A DNA stretch of 64,000 bases, taken from Pseudomonadota bacterium. GTDB taxonomy: Bacteria > Pseudomonadota > Gammaproteobacteria > Pseudomonadales > Pseudohongiellaceae. A program made the translations under genes and the position numbers. Below are positions 20,300 to 29,847 of this stretch, piece after piece. Location of the stretch: NCBI GenBank assembly GCA_027623555.1, contig JAQBSZ010000012.1:41507-105506 (forward strand), written 5' to 3'. The number at the start of each line of letters is the position of its first letter. Position 1 is the stretch's first letter. Below the pieces are notes generated by a model. That model did not search any database and was not told the DNA's origin. It was given only the letters and a program-made list of their open reading frames with translations.

Positions 20300-21184
20300 G
20301 TGACGGAATTAACTTCAAATCCAGCCGCAAGCTGGCGCGACTTTTACGAGATGTGTAAACCACGTGTGGTCATGTTGATGATTCTCACGTCTCTGGTTGG
20401 CATGTTTCTCGCTGTTCCAGGCATGGTTCCCCTCGACATTCTGCTGCTGGGTAATCTAGGGATAGCCCTGGTAGCTGGATCCGGAGCCGTAGTTAACCAC
20501 CTGATCGATCGCAAGATCGATGTGGTGATGAAGCGAACTCACAATCGACCCCTGCCCCAGGGCCGGGTCGATGTGAAGCAGACAATATTCTTCGCCATTG
20601 CCATTGGCGTAACCGGTATGGCGATACTGCTGTTCTGGGTGAACCCCCTCTGTGCCTGGCTAACCCTGGCTTCATTCGTCGGCTACGCGTTTATCTACAC
20701 TGGCTATCTGAAGCATGCGACACCACAAAATATCGTAATCGGCGGCCTGTCTGGCGCGATGCCGCCATTGCTGGGATGGTCTGCAGTCACTGGCACCATC
20801 GAGCCGGATGCGCTCATCCTGGTACTTATTATCTTCGCCTGGACACCCCCGCATTTCTGGGCTCTGGCCATTCACCGCAAGGATGAATACGCCAAGAGCG
20901 GCGTGCCTATGCTGCCGGTAACTCATGGGGAGTTTGTGACCAAGGTACACATCATTGTCTACACGGTGCTGTTGTTAGTGGTTAGCGTATTTCCGTATTT
21001 CTCTGGAATGAGCGGGCCGCTCTACCTGGGTTCGGCCCTGATATTGGGTCTTGGTTTTCTCGTCTGGTCTGGCCTGTTGATGTTCAAACCCAAGCCCACC
21101 ACGCCAATGGATACGTTCAGGTATTCGATTGTTTACCTGGCACTGCTATTCATCGCCCTGGTGGTCGATCACTACCTGTTCTAG
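20300..21184 (+). CDS. ctaB: protoheme IX farnesyltransferase (haem O synthase)
   Basis: The 294-residue integral membrane prenyltransferase converts haem B to haem O, the precursor of haem A needed by the adjacent oxidase. The first Asp-rich motif is seen in NHLIDRKIDVVMKRTHNRPL (about residues 66-85) and the second region in LILVLIIFAWTPPHFWALAI, followed by KDEYAKSGVPMLPVTHG. These are the diagnostic UbiA-family CtaB/CyoE blocks. The start is GTG at 20300. It is divergent from the oxidase operon and 10 bases upstream of the SCO gene. Confidence 0.95.
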   Translation: MTELTSNPAASWRDFYEMCKPRVVMLMILTSLVGMFLAVPGMVPLDILLLGNLGIALVAGSGAVVNHLIDRKIDVVMKRTHNRPLPQGRVDVKQTIFFAIAIGVTGMAILLFWVNPLCAWLTLASFVGYAFIYTGYLKHATPQNIVIGGLSGAMPPLLGWSAVTGTIEPDALILVLIIFAWTPPHFWALAIHRKDEYAKSGVPMLPVTHGEFVTKVHIIVYTVLLLVVSVFPYFSGMSGPLYLGSALILGLGFLVWSGLLMFKPKPTTPMDTFRYSIVYLALLFIALVVDHYLF

Positions 21185-21194
21185 CCCCGCGATT

Positions 21195-21860
21195 GTGCAG
21201 CTCTCTGGTAATCTAAAACTTGGCCTAATTGCCTTTCTGCTAGCAGACCTGTTACTGGTCGCTATCTTTGTCTCTGCGTATCTCATCCGCTCCGAGCGCC
21301 AGGAAGCGCTCGAGCTACGCGAGCTAGGCGTGACTATCTTCCCACAACCCAGGCCAGTGGAAGCGTTCGAGCTTGTCGATCAGTATGGTGGCGCCTTCAC
21401 CTTGCACAATTTGCAGGAGCGGTGGTCTTTGCTGTTCTTCGGATTTACCTCTTGTCCCGATATCTGCCCCTTGACCCTGGCGGAGCTTGGCCAGTTCTAT
21501 GCGTTGCAGCAGGAAAACGGTTCTGCAAACCTGCCCCAGGTGGTATTGGTCACTGTCGATCCGGAACGCGACAATCCGGCGACGATGGCGCTCTATCTGG
21601 AATCGTTTCATGAAGATTTCATCGGACTCAGTGGAGATAAAGAGGCTCTGTCTGCGTTGGCCGAGCAGATGTATGTCGTTGCCAATGCAACAGTACACGG
21701 GGACCTTGGTGCAGCAACCAACAGCGCGCAGGACTACCAGATCAATCACAGCGGTCACATCTCAGTGATTAATCCTGCGGGAGAGCTGTATGCGGTACTG
21801 CGACTTCCCCACCGTGATAAAGATTTGCTGACGGCCTACCAGATTCTGCTTGGCAACTAG
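21195..21860 (+). CDS. SCO1/SenC-family copper chaperone
   Basis: A 221-residue reading from GTG at 21195 gives an N-terminal membrane anchor (KLGLIAFLLADLLLVAIFVSAYL) and a thioredoxin-fold domain. The copper ligands are present: CPDIC in LFFGFTSCPDICPLTLAEL and the distal His in INHSGHISVINPAG. Such proteins deliver copper to the CuA site of subunit II, which fits the neighbouring ctaC. A longer frame reaches 21129 but would overlap the end of ctaB; the exact start is therefore uncertain. The 3' end overlaps znuB (convergent) by 4 bases. Confidence 0.92.
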   Translation: MQLSGNLKLGLIAFLLADLLLVAIFVSAYLIRSERQEALELRELGVTIFPQPRPVEAFELVDQYGGAFTLHNLQERWSLLFFGFTSCPDICPLTLAELGQFYALQQENGSANLPQVVLVTVDPERDNPATMALYLESFHEDFIGLSGDKEALSALAEQMYVVANATVHGDLGAATNSAQDYQINHSGHISVINPAGELYAVLRLPHRDKDLLTAYQILLGN

Positions 21861-22675
21861 CTGCCCTGCTTGCCGGGAGCGAAGAAGCTGACCAGGAAGA
21901 CCAGGGTTGCACAGACGACGATGGTCGGCCCGACCGGCGCATCGAGGTAGAAAGCGCTCACCAGGCCCAGCAGTACGGAAACCGCGCCTATCAGACTGGC
22001 CAGGAGCGCCATCTTCTCCGGATTGTCCGCCAGGCGCCGGGCGGCGGCAGGCGGGATGATCAACAGTGACGTGATCAGCAGCACGCCAACGATCTTCATC
22101 GATACAGCGATGGTTAATGCCATCAGCAGCACCAGTATCAGGTTGAGGCGATTAATATTGATTCCCTCAATCTCTGCAAGCTCGGGATGAACGGTTATTG
22201 AGAGCAGATCGTTCCAAAATCTGCACAGTGCAATACCAACCACCAGCACTACCGCCAGCACCCAGAACAGGTCAGTCGAGCTAATCGTCAATAGCGCACC
22301 AAACAGGTATGCCTCGAGATTCACGCGAATGGAATCGGTCAGAGCAAGTACGACTACCCCCACCGCCAGCGTGCTATGGGCGAGAATCCCCAGCAATGTA
22401 TCGGTGGAAATCGAAGGTCTTCTGTCCAGCAACGTCAAGATTCCAGCCAGAATCAGGCAACTGATGACTATGCTTAATTGCGGATTGCTATCGGTAATCA
22501 GACCGATTGCGATGCCAAGCAGGGCCGAATGCGCAAGTGTATCGCCAAAATAGGACATGCGGCGCCATACGATGAATGAGCCGAGAGGGCCAGCAATCAC
22601 AGCGAGGCTCAGTCCAGACAATAACGCAAACTGGAAGAAATCCGCCGTTATAAGTTGTGTTAAGGAGTCGATCAT
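21857..22675 (-). CDS. znuB: zinc ABC transporter permease ZnuB
   Basis: The 272-residue protein has about eight hydrophobic helices and the ABC-3 family signatures FIVWRRMSYFGDTLAHSALLG near residue 35 and VGVLLITSLLIIPPAAARRLA near 200. It forms the inner-membrane channel for Zn2+ taken from ZnuA. It follows znuC with a one-base overlap (TGATG), so the two are coupled. It converges with the SCO gene with a 4-base overlap. Confidence 0.94.
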   Translation of the reverse strand: MIDSLTQLITADFFQFALLSGLSLAVIAGPLGSFIVWRRMSYFGDTLAHSALLGIAIGLITDSNPQLSIVISCLILAGILTLLDRRPSISTDTLLGILAHSTLAVGVVVLALTDSIRVNLEAYLFGALLTISSTDLFWVLAVVLVVGIALCRFWNDLLSITVHPELAEIEGININRLNLILVLLMALTIAVSMKIVGVLLITSLLIIPPAAARRLADNPEKMALLASLIGAVSVLLGLVSAFYLDAPVGPTIVVCATLVFLVSFFAPGKQGS

Positions 22676-23436
22676 CAGTCAGACGTTTTTATATCACCAG
22701 TCAGGTCATGCTCATGATTATGATTATGCGCATAGACAGCAAGCGATGGTGAGACCTTGTCCCCGAACAGGTCTAGAAATGCCGGATCATTGCTGACCTG
22801 TTCAGGTTTGCCGTGGCAGCAGACATGATGGTTAAGGCAGATTACTTCATCGGTTGCGGACATCACCAGGTGCAGGTCATGGGAAATCATTAGAACGCCA
22901 CATCCCTGCTCGGAGCGAATGTCACCGATCAACTGATACAACTCGGCCTGACCGGCCAGGTCTACACCCTGTGCCGGCTCGTCGAGAACCAACAAGTGAG
23001 GTTCTCGCAGCAGGGCTCGGGCTAAGAGCACCCGTTGTAGTTCACCGCCCGAGATTGCGACCAGTTGTTGATGCTGCAACGAGACGATATTCAGCCTCTC
23101 GAGAGTCTCGGCTATTTGTGCTTTGTTTGATGAGTTGGCCAGTTGCAGGAAGCGCAGTACGGTGATGGGCAGCGTGTGCTCAATATTTACTCGTTGCGGC
23201 ATATAGCCAATCCGCAATCCGGGACTGCGCTCGACGGAGCCACTGTCTGCCGTCAACAGGCCGAGCAGTATTCGAACCAGGGTGGTTTTCCCGGCACCGT
23301 TTGGTCCAATGAGTGTCACAACTTCCCCCTGCCCAACAGTAATTTTTACATCTTGCAGAATCAGGCGGTCGCCAAATGTCTTGGCAACGTTTTTCGCTGT
23401 TAAAAAAGCATTCTGATTCTGGTTCAATGAACCCAT
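22675..23436 (-). CDS. znuC: zinc ABC transporter ATP-binding protein ZnuC
   Basis: The ABC ATPase of zinc uptake. Walker A is GPNGAGKTTL, the signature is ISGGELQRVLLARAL and Walker B is LLVLDEPAQGVD; the C-terminus is His-rich (YAHNHNHEHDLTGD), as is common in ZnuC. From the ATG at 23436 the protein is 253 residues, the normal size. A longer frame to a TTG at 23508 exists, but it would run into the possible Zur operator and lacks family-like sequence, so I use 23436. It is divergent from znuA. Confidence 0.94.
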   Translation of the reverse strand: MGSLNQNQNAFLTAKNVAKTFGDRLILQDVKITVGQGEVVTLIGPNGAGKTTLVRILLGLLTADSGSVERSPGLRIGYMPQRVNIEHTLPITVLRFLQLANSSNKAQIAETLERLNIVSLQHQQLVAISGGELQRVLLARALLREPHLLVLDEPAQGVDLAGQAELYQLIGDIRSEQGCGVLMISHDLHLVMSATDEVICLNHHVCCHGKPEQVSNDPAFLDLFGDKVSPSLAVYAHNHNHEHDLTGDIKTSD

Positions 23437-23507
23437 ACCGTTTTCTGGCCTGAGAGAAGTTGATAAAGAATAGCGGTCAATCGGCCCACATAGGAGCAGC
23501 GGGGACA

Positions 23508-23525
23508 ATGGTATATCATAACACC
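23508..23525. promoter_or_regulatory. candidate Zur operator
   Basis: The AT-rich imperfect palindrome GGTATATCATAACACC in the znuC/znuA intergenic region resembles the known gammaproteobacterial Zur box core GTTATANTATAAC. It sits 30 bases before the znuA ATG, where a bound repressor would shut both divergent genes when zinc is plentiful. It is only a sequence resemblance; one half is imperfect. Confidence 0.45.
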
Positions 23526-23555
23526 GATGCCACGCCCATCATCCCGCACTGAGCC

Positions 23556-24461
23556 ATGCATAAATTTTTTATCATCAGCTTTATTTTGTTTCTGTCGGCA
23601 ACCGCCAGTGCTGACGTTTCTGTAGCAGCCACGATTCGGCCCCTTCAATTTATTGCTGAAGCCATCGTTGGTAATCACGGTAGCGTTACTTCCGTTATCG
23701 ACGAGAATGATTCTCCTCATCAATACACCATTTCACCCTCTGACAGAATTAACCTGGCAAAGGCCAACGTCCTGGTGTGGATTAGTCCTGAGTTTGAGGT
23801 GTTTTTACAAAACGTGTTCGCATCAAGCAATCAGCGTGGCGATGTAATTCAGGCTAGCGCGCTCGACGGCATGCGTTTGCATACCTTTGGAAACGGAATT
23901 TTTGACCCTCATCTCTGGCTGGATTCCGGCAATGCGGTGTTGATTGCCGAAGCCATTGCTGCTCGAGTCAGCAGCATCGACACTGACAATGCGCGGGCGT
24001 ACCAGCTGAACCTCGACAATTTCAAACAGCGTGTCGAACTGGCCAATCAAACAATCATCGCTCTTTTGTCCAGGCCAGCAACAGGCGAGTACCTTGTTTA
24101 CCACGACGCCTATCAATACTTCGAAAAACAATTCAGGTTAAAGCATGGGTTGGTGCTACTGGATAATCCTGAAGTTCAACCGAGCATGAGAGACATTCTG
24201 CAGGTTCGTCAGCGTATCAGGGAATTGTCCCCCAAATGCCTGTTGCTGGAATCAGACTCGAACCTGTCACTGGTTGACACATTGCTCGATGATCTTGAGC
24301 TCTTGATGGAACCGGTGGATTTATTAGGTTATACAGTAAACGCCAGTGGCGAGCGCGGAGATAGATACACTCAGCTGCTGAACAATGTTGCAGAGAGCTT
24401 CGCTCGATGTCTCTATGTAGATAAATCAGACAGGGCGATAAGCCTGGACAGGACGCAATAG
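23556..24461 (+). CDS. znuA: zinc ABC transporter substrate-binding protein ZnuA
   Basis: The 301-residue periplasmic protein has a signal peptide (MHKFFIISFILFLSATASA) and the cluster A-1 fold: TIRPLQFIAEAIVGNHGSV, the metal-binding His in DENDSPHQYTISPSD, the DPHLWLD motif with a second His, and YHDAYQYFEKQF with a third. The His-rich acidic loop of E. coli ZnuA is missing; only a short SPHQY stretch remains, as in smaller homologues. It captures Zn2+ for ZnuBC. Its TAG stop shares one base with the GTG start of polA, so polA could be co-transcribed from the zinc-controlled promoter. Confidence 0.92.
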   Translation: MHKFFIISFILFLSATASADVSVAATIRPLQFIAEAIVGNHGSVTSVIDENDSPHQYTISPSDRINLAKANVLVWISPEFEVFLQNVFASSNQRGDVIQASALDGMRLHTFGNGIFDPHLWLDSGNAVLIAEAIAARVSSIDTDNARAYQLNLDNFKQRVELANQTIIALLSRPATGEYLVYHDAYQYFEKQFRLKHGLVLLDNPEVQPSMRDILQVRQRIRELSPKCLLLESDSNLSLVDTLLDDLELLMEPVDLLGYTVNASGERGDRYTQLLNNVAESFARCLYVDKSDRAISLDRTQ

Positions 24462-27208
24462 TGCCCGCTCTAAAAGAACTCGTGCTCGTAGACGGATCTT
24501 CCTATTTATTCCGTGCATTTCATGCGCTTCCTCCCCTTGTTAACAGCCGGGGCCAACCCACTGGCGCGGTGAAGGGGGTGATCAATATGATCAGGGCTCT
24601 GATCAAGAGCCACGATCACAGCAACATCGCAATCGTGTTTGATGCCAAGGGCAAGACCTTTCGCAACAAGATCTACGGTGAGTACAAGGCGCATCGCCCA
24701 CCGATGCCGGATGATTTACGCAGTCAGATTCAACCCATCCACGACATTATCAGGGCTATGGGTCTGCCCCTGCTGATTATCGATGACGTCGAGGCAGATG
24801 ATGTAATCGGCACCTTGTGCGATCAAGCGACCGCCGAAGGGGTGCACACCTTGATCTCCACTGGAGATAAAGATCTGGCTCAGCTGGTCAACGATAAAGT
24901 TACCCTGATGAACACCATGACCAATGAAACTCTGGATATCGATGGCGTAATCAACAAATTCGGAGTTCCACCTGAGCGTATTGTGGACTACCTGGCGCTT
25001 ATGGGAGACAAGTCAGATAATATTCCTGGCGTACCAGGCGTCGGCCCAAAGACGGCAGTGAAGTGGTTGCTCGACTATGGGTCCATGGAAGAGATCATTG
25101 AAAAGGCGGACGAGATTGGCGGCAAGATTGGAGAAGGACTGCGTGAGAACATTGAATTGCTGAGACTCTCCTATGAACTGGCGACGATCAAGCAGGATGT
25201 CAGCCTCGATTTCACAATTCCCGAGTTAACCAAATCAGCAGACGATAAACAGGCGCTCTATGACTTGTTTGCCCAGATGGAATTCAAAACCTGGATTCGG
25301 GAGCTGGAAGAAGATGGGATAAGTGGCGCCTCTTCTGGTGCTGAACCGGCAACATCTGTCTCAATTGACGAGACGCAATCGGTTCAAGTGCAGCCGCAAT
25401 CAATTGAATATCACACCATTGTAGAAGAAGCTGACTTGCAAACCCTGGTAGAGCGACTCGGTAGCGCCGAAAAATTCAGCCTCTGCCTCGAAGCCGAACC
25501 GGCTCATTTTCTGGATGCTTCTCTGTTGGGCATCTCGATTAGCCTGGAGATCGGCAAGGCTTGCTATATTCCTCTCGCCCACAACTATCCGGACTGCCCG
25601 ACACAGCTGGACACTGAGGCAGTTTTGCAATCCTTGAAACCAGTCCTGGAAGACCCACTGATTACCAAGATCGGTTACGACCTGAAGCATGTCCGGCATC
25701 TGCTGCAGAACTCGGAAATTTCACTGCAGCCAATCAAGTCTGATGTGCTATTGGCCTCCTATGTCCTGAACTCGGTTGCTGTTAAACATTCACTGCCGGA
25801 TATTGCGCGCTACTATCTCGACGTTACCCCGCAGGAACTGGAGGCCTTAACTGGCAAGGGCCGCAACAAGCTAACCCAGAAAGAAGTGGCGCTGGAAGCG
25901 TATTCCAGTTACGCCGCAGAGAAGGCAGACCTGGTGCTACGACTCTCGCTCCATCTTGAGCAGGAACTATCTGGCCAGGGGCATCTGGCGGGTCTTTATA
26001 GACATTATGAGTTACCGCTGGTGGCGGTATTGCAGTTAATAGAACGCAACGGCATCCGGGTTGATGTCAAGATATTGCAGAAGCAGAGCAAGGAGCTGGC
26101 GAAGAAGCTACAAGAGCTGGAAGGTGAGGCTTATAAACTAGCTGGTGAAGAATTCAACCTGAACTCTCCAAAGCAATTGCAGAGTGTGTTCTATGAGAAG
26201 CTGGAGCTTCCAATACTCAAGAAAACCCCAACCGGCCAGCCTTCAACGGCGGAACCGGTACTACAGGAATTAGCAGAACAATACGAGTTGCCCAGGCTTA
26301 TTCTCGAACATCGATCGCTCAATAAACTGAAATCGACCTATACCGACAAACTACCACTGGAAGTGAATGCCAGGACCGGCCGTATTCATTCTTCTTTTCA
26401 GCAAGCGATAGCAGCCACCGGGCGGTTGTCTTCTACCGAACCGAACTTGCAGAATATTCCCATAAGGACGGCTGAGGGCCGTCGGGTAAGGCAGGCGTTT
26501 ATTCCAGAACCTGGTTACAAGTTGATGGCGGCAGACTATTCCCAGGTTGAACTAAGGATCATGGCGCACCTGTCGGGAGACCAGGGACTGTTGACGGCCT
26601 TCACAAGTGACGAGGACGTGCACAGAGCGACCGCCTCGGATGTGTTCAATACACCCCTGGAGAAGGTCAGCCTTGAACAGCGGCGTAGTGCCAAGGCGAT
26701 AAACTTCGGTTTGATCTACGGCATGTCCGCCTTTGGGCTAGCCAATCAACTCAATATCAGTCGCCGTGACGCGCAACATTATGTTGATCGATATTTCGAA
26801 AAGTACCCTGGCGTTCGAAAGTACATGGATGAGACTCAGGCGCTGGCGGATGAGAAAGGCTATGTGGAAACCCTGTTCGGACGCCGACTCTATTTGCCGG
26901 GCATCCATGCCGGCAACGCCATGATCAGAAAAGCTGCACAACGCACGGCCATCAATGCACCGATGCAGGGCTCGGCCGCCGACATCATCAAGCATGCCAT
27001 GATCGACATTGATCAATGGATGGCGCTGGGAGAACTGGATGCCCGGATGTTATTACAAGTTCACGATGAGCTGGTGTTTGAAGTGCGTGAAGATGACCTG
27101 GACTTATTCGCCCAGGGCGTAAAGTTTCGTATGACGACAGCAGCGTCTCTCGATGTGCCACTGGTAGTCGAAGTAGGTGTGGGTGATAACTGGGACCAGG
27201 CTCATTAA
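24461..27208 (+). CDS. polA: DNA polymerase I with a degenerate proofreading domain
   Basis: This 915-residue protein is full-length Pol I. The 5' nuclease domain (about 1-300) is intact ([52 protein letters not shown]). The polymerase domain (about 500-915) has [37 protein letters not shown] and [12 protein letters not shown] with both catalytic Asp. The 3'-5' exonuclease fold is present in outline, but aligned with E. coli three of four metal ligands are replaced: Asp355 by Cys342, Asp424 by Val411 and Asp501 by Lys488; only Glu357 (Glu344) remains. Proofreading is therefore probably lost. The start is GTG, overlapping the znuA stop by one base. Confidence 0.97.
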   Translation: MPALKELVLVDGSSYLFRAFHALPPLVNSRGQPTGAVKGVINMIRALIKSHDHSNIAIVFDAKGKTFRNKIYGEYKAHRPPMPDDLRSQIQPIHDIIRAMGLPLLIIDDVEADDVIGTLCDQATAEGVHTLISTGDKDLAQLVNDKVTLMNTMTNETLDIDGVINKFGVPPERIVDYLALMGDKSDNIPGVPGVGPKTAVKWLLDYGSMEEIIEKADEIGGKIGEGLRENIELLRLSYELATIKQDVSLDFTIPELTKSADDKQALYDLFAQMEFKTWIRELEEDGISGASSGAEPATSVSIDETQSVQVQPQSIEYHTIVEEADLQTLVERLGSAEKFSLCLEAEPAHFLDASLLGISISLEIGKACYIPLAHNYPDCPTQLDTEAVLQSLKPVLEDPLITKIGYDLKHVRHLLQNSEISLQPIKSDVLLASYVLNSVAVKHSLPDIARYYLDVTPQELEALTGKGRNKLTQKEVALEAYSSYAAEKADLVLRLSLHLEQELSGQGHLAGLYRHYELPLVAVLQLIERNGIRVDVKILQKQSKELAKKLQELEGEAYKLAGEEFNLNSPKQLQSVFYEKLELPILKKTPTGQPSTAEPVLQELAEQYELPRLILEHRSLNKLKSTYTDKLPLEVNARTGRIHSSFQQAIAATGRLSSTEPNLQNIPIRTAEGRRVRQAFIPEPGYKLMAADYSQVELRIMAHLSGDQGLLTAFTSDEDVHRATASDVFNTPLEKVSLEQRRSAKAINFGLIYGMSAFGLANQLNISRRDAQHYVDRYFEKYPGVRKYMDETQALADEKGYVETLFGRRLYLPGIHAGNAMIRKAAQRTAINAPMQGSAADIIKHAMIDIDQWMALGELDARMLLQVHDELVFEVREDDLDLFAQGVKFRMTTAASLDVPLVVEVGVGDNWDQAH

Positions 27209-27819
27209 GGCTCATTTTCTGGAGGTTGTGCTTCATCTTCTAACCAGTCCGACAGAATTTTGCGAACAGCATCCACGCCAGTCTGCTTTAATGAAGAGAA
27301 CAACTGCACACTGACGTTTTCGAAATCAGCCAGATCTCGAGTAACCTGCAGCAAGGTATTTTGCGCCGCACCCCGTTTCAGCTTGTCAGCTTTGGTAAGC
27401 AGCATGTGCAGCGGCAATTCCGACTGGGTAGCCCAGTCAATCATCAGTTGATCGAACTCTTTGAGCGGGTGACGAATATCACTCAGCAGTATCAGGCCTA
27501 CCAGCGATTCGCGCTTGCGCAGATACTGTTCCAGTTCGAATTGCCATTTGTCCCTAACTGCCAGCGGTACCTTGGCGTATCCGTAACCCGGCAAATCAAC
27601 CAGGTATTTGCCATCGGCGACGTTGAAGAAATTAATCAGCTGGGTTCTTCCAGGCGTCTTGCTGATGCGTGCCAGCGCGGTCTGCCCGGTCAGGCTATTG
27701 ATGGCGCTGGATTTTCCAGCATTGGAGCGACCCGCAAACGCCACTTCGGCTGTACTGTCGGTGGGGCAGGCACTAAGCGTTGCAGCACTGGTAACAAAGT
27801 GAGCCTTATTAAAATTCAT
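27205..27819 (-). CDS. engB: ribosome biogenesis GTPase EngB/YsxC
   Basis: The small GTPase has the P-loop [16 protein letters not shown], the switch [11 protein letters not shown], the G3 motif DLPGYGYA and the G4 motif LTKADKL, all intact. It is needed for large ribosomal subunit assembly. The ATG at 27819 (MNFNKAHF) gives 204 residues, close to the 210 of E. coli; a TTG two codons upstream also opens the frame. It converges on polA with a 4-base overlap. In E. coli the same two genes flank the Spot 42 RNA, which is absent here. Confidence 0.95.
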   Translation of the reverse strand: MNFNKAHFVTSAATLSACPTDSTAEVAFAGRSNAGKSSAINSLTGQTALARISKTPGRTQLINFFNVADGKYLVDLPGYGYAKVPLAVRDKWQFELEQYLRKRESLVGLILLSDIRHPLKEFDQLMIDWATQSELPLHMLLTKADKLKRGAAQNTLLQVTRDLADFENVSVQLFSSLKQTGVDAVRKILSDWLEDEAQPPENEP

Positions 27820-27899
27820 CGCCAAATTTGCCAGGCACGCTACAATCTTCTAACGGTGCCCCTGGCATTTTCTCCTTCTGTGAGTTCAGGTCTTGTGGA

Positions 27900-27928
27900 T
27901 AGAGTCAGCGATGGAATTAGGCTATAAT
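27900..27928 (+). promoter_or_regulatory. candidate promoter for cytochrome c4
   Basis: A perfect -10 hexamer TATAAT lies at 27923-27928 in the divergent gap between engB and the cytochrome c4 gene. At 17 bases upstream the -35 position reads TAGAGT, a poor match. It would give a leader of about 110 bases. The -10 is the only strong element. Confidence 0.4.
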
Positions 27929-28045
27929 CCGCGACCGCGAAATTGCTGGGCTGAAACTGAGGAAAGGCCCTTCTCACGGCACAGTGAGACTTGATTCGTT
28001 GCAACTCGTTTAAAATTTGATATTGATGAAGTTCCGGGAATATTC

Positions 28046-28657
28046 ATGAAGAAACTCGTAGTAGTTATTGTAGCGGTTTTCATCGGCAGTGTTGTGCCGC
28101 AATTGATCCTCGCCCAGGGAGATGCCGCCGCAGGCCAGGCCAAATCGGCGCTCTGTGCAACCTGCCATGGTAACGACGGCAACAGTGAACTGGCAGTAAA
28201 CCCCAAACTAGCCGGACAGAATGCCAGCTACATGGTAAAACAACTGATCGACTTTAAATCAGGCGTCAGACCCAGCCCGACCATGGCGGCCATGGTGCTT
28301 AGCCTGTCAGATCAGGATATGCAGGACATTGCCGCCTGGTATGCATCCCAGCAAGTGACGCTCGGTGGTGCCGAACCAGCCGCACTGGAACTCGGGGCAT
28401 CCCTCTACCGTGCAGGAAACAAGGAGTTGAAAGTTGCCGCCTGCTCAGCCTGCCATTCGCCTACTGGACAGGGCAACGCCCCCGCCGGCTTTCCTGCTCT
28501 GGGTGGTCAGCATGCCGAATACACGCTGCAGCAGCTCAAGGATTTTCGCTCCGGAGTGCGTCAGAACGATACCAGCTCAATGATGCGTTCCATCGTGGAG
28601 CGCCTGACCGACCGGGAACTGGAAGCCCTGGCCAGTTATGTCTCAGGTCTGAATTAG
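28046..28657 (+). CDS. dihaem cytochrome c4
   Basis: The 203-residue protein starts with a signal peptide (MKKLVVVIVAVFIGSVVPQLILAQ) and has two class I haem c domains, CATCHGNDG near residue 33 and CSACHSPTG near residue 133, each with a downstream Met ligand region (PSPTMAAM and TSSMMRS). This is the cytochrome c4 pattern, a periplasmic or membrane-associated electron carrier that feeds oxidases. It sits near polA/engB and dsbA, as in many gammaproteobacteria, and could donate to the caa3 oxidase encoded upstream. Confidence 0.94.
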   Translation: MKKLVVVIVAVFIGSVVPQLILAQGDAAAGQAKSALCATCHGNDGNSELAVNPKLAGQNASYMVKQLIDFKSGVRPSPTMAAMVLSLSDQDMQDIAAWYASQQVTLGGAEPAALELGASLYRAGNKELKVAACSACHSPTGQGNAPAGFPALGGQHAEYTLQQLKDFRSGVRQNDTSSMMRSIVERLTDRELEALASYVSGLN

Positions 28658-28799
28658 TGTTGCGCCTTGGATTACTGAAGAATTTTGCGACCAGCAGGTC
28701 TTTTACAACAACGAGCATGATGGTAAGCAGCAGGATGCTGTGATAACGTTTTTTCAAATCATTTCCCTCTACACATGACGGCATAGACGGAGTTGCAAG

Positions 28800-29480
28800 A
28801 TGACTATTATTAGAACCAACAGAATGATCAGACACACACTGCAGACCCTGGCGGTTATCGCACTTCTGCCCATGGCATTTTCCAGCTATGCGCAGATCGA
28901 GCGCTACGTGGCCGGCACTCACTATACGGAGCTGCCAGCCCCGGTAAATACCAAGGATTCCTCCAAGGTCGAGGTCATCGAAGCATTCTGGTATGGCTGT
29001 TCGCACTGTTTCCGGTTTGAACCGTTGATTACGAACTGGGAGAACAATCTGCCCGAAGACGTCGATTTCGTGCGCTTCCCAGCCATGTGGAATCCGCTGA
29101 TGAAGATTCATGCACAGATCTATTATGCGGCTGAGGCCCTGGACGCGGTGGATGTTCTGCATGAGCACGTATTCAGTGCCATCAATGTCGAAGGCAATCG
29201 TCTGCAGAATGAGCGACAGATTGGCGCGTTGTTCGCGAAATATGGCGTTGCCGAGGCTGAATTTGAGTCGGCATTCAACTCGTTCTCAGTCCGCACCAAG
29301 GTCAACCAGGCCGAGAAGCGCATGCAGGACTACCAGATTCGCAGCACGCCAAATATGATCGTAAACGGTAAATACCTTATTACCACTGGCGAGGCGGTTC
29401 GAACGCAGCAGGAAATGCTGGAAGTTGTTGATTTTCTTGTAGAAAAAGAACGCCAGACACTGCGTAGTTCCGGCGATTAG
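28800..29480 (+). CDS. dsbA: thiol:disulfide interchange protein DsbA
   Basis: A 226-residue periplasmic oxidase. A signal peptide ends near SSYAQ (residue 32), followed by a thioredoxin-like fold with a helical insert. The redox motif is CSHC (in FWYGCSHCFRFEP), where most DsbA proteins have CPHC, and the cis-Pro loop is STPNMIVNGKY. An alternative ATG lies at codon 9. It forms disulfides in exported proteins, possibly including secreted substrates of the type II system encoded next. It is the last gene of this block, followed by a long inverted repeat. Confidence 0.94.
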   Translation: MTIIRTNRMIRHTLQTLAVIALLPMAFSSYAQIERYVAGTHYTELPAPVNTKDSSKVEVIEAFWYGCSHCFRFEPLITNWENNLPEDVDFVRFPAMWNPLMKIHAQIYYAAEALDAVDVLHEHVFSAINVEGNRLQNERQIGALFAKYGVAEAEFESAFNSFSVRTKVNQAEKRMQDYQIRSTPNMIVNGKYLITTGEAVRTQQEMLEVVDFLVEKERQTLRSSGD

Positions 29481-29492
29481 ACTAGAAAAACT

Positions 29493-29527
29493 CCAGTCAT
29501 TCCGGGATTTTATCGCGGAATGACTGG
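29493..29527. repeat. 12-bp perfect inverted repeat after dsbA
   Basis: CCAGTCATTCCG pairs exactly with CGGAATGACTGG across an 11-base loop, starting 13 bases after the dsbA stop. There is no T-run, so it may be a factor-dependent 3' end stabiliser or a member of the interspersed GTCATTCC-type palindromes common in proteobacterial genomes, more than a classical terminator. Confidence 0.6.
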
Positions 29528-29847
29528 CCAATCTCAGCAGGACAGCCTCTTTCTCTCAACCTCTCCCGACCCTTTCGAAACCGCGATTTTCACGGCACTC
29601 GTTCGCAGTAACTCTGTTTCTGATAGCTCAGGACTTTGTTGGCCGCAGCGGATTCCAACCAGGTCTCACTTTCCCGCAAATATCTGCCCGCCAGGTTAAA
29701 ACTATTTCCTTCTTTCGGCAGTCCTATAGCTGAGATTTAATAATTTATTCAAGAGCTTAGCTCCTTCAACAACAGAATAGGAATCGAGTGCAACCGCATT
29801 GACCGGCGGGAATCAATCCGGTCTGCTGCTCGGGATGCCAGGTAGAG
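29528..29847. other. intergenic region upstream of the type II secretion operon
   Basis: This 320-base stretch has no credible reading frame. The last 120 bases are AT-rich (around TTTAATAATTTATTC at 29736) and probably hold the promoter of the secretion operon, but I cannot pick out a clear -35/-10 pair. No RNA gene was recognised. Confidence 0.5.

Noticed and set aside
21129..21194. Longer N-terminus for the SCO protein
   Set aside because: It would overlap the 3' end of ctaB and adds non-conserved sequence before the membrane anchor.
27826..28045. Possible Spot 42-like RNA near polA/engB
   Set aside because: In E. coli the RNA lies between polA and engB; here those genes overlap, and the gap beyond engB shows no matching sequence or terminator.
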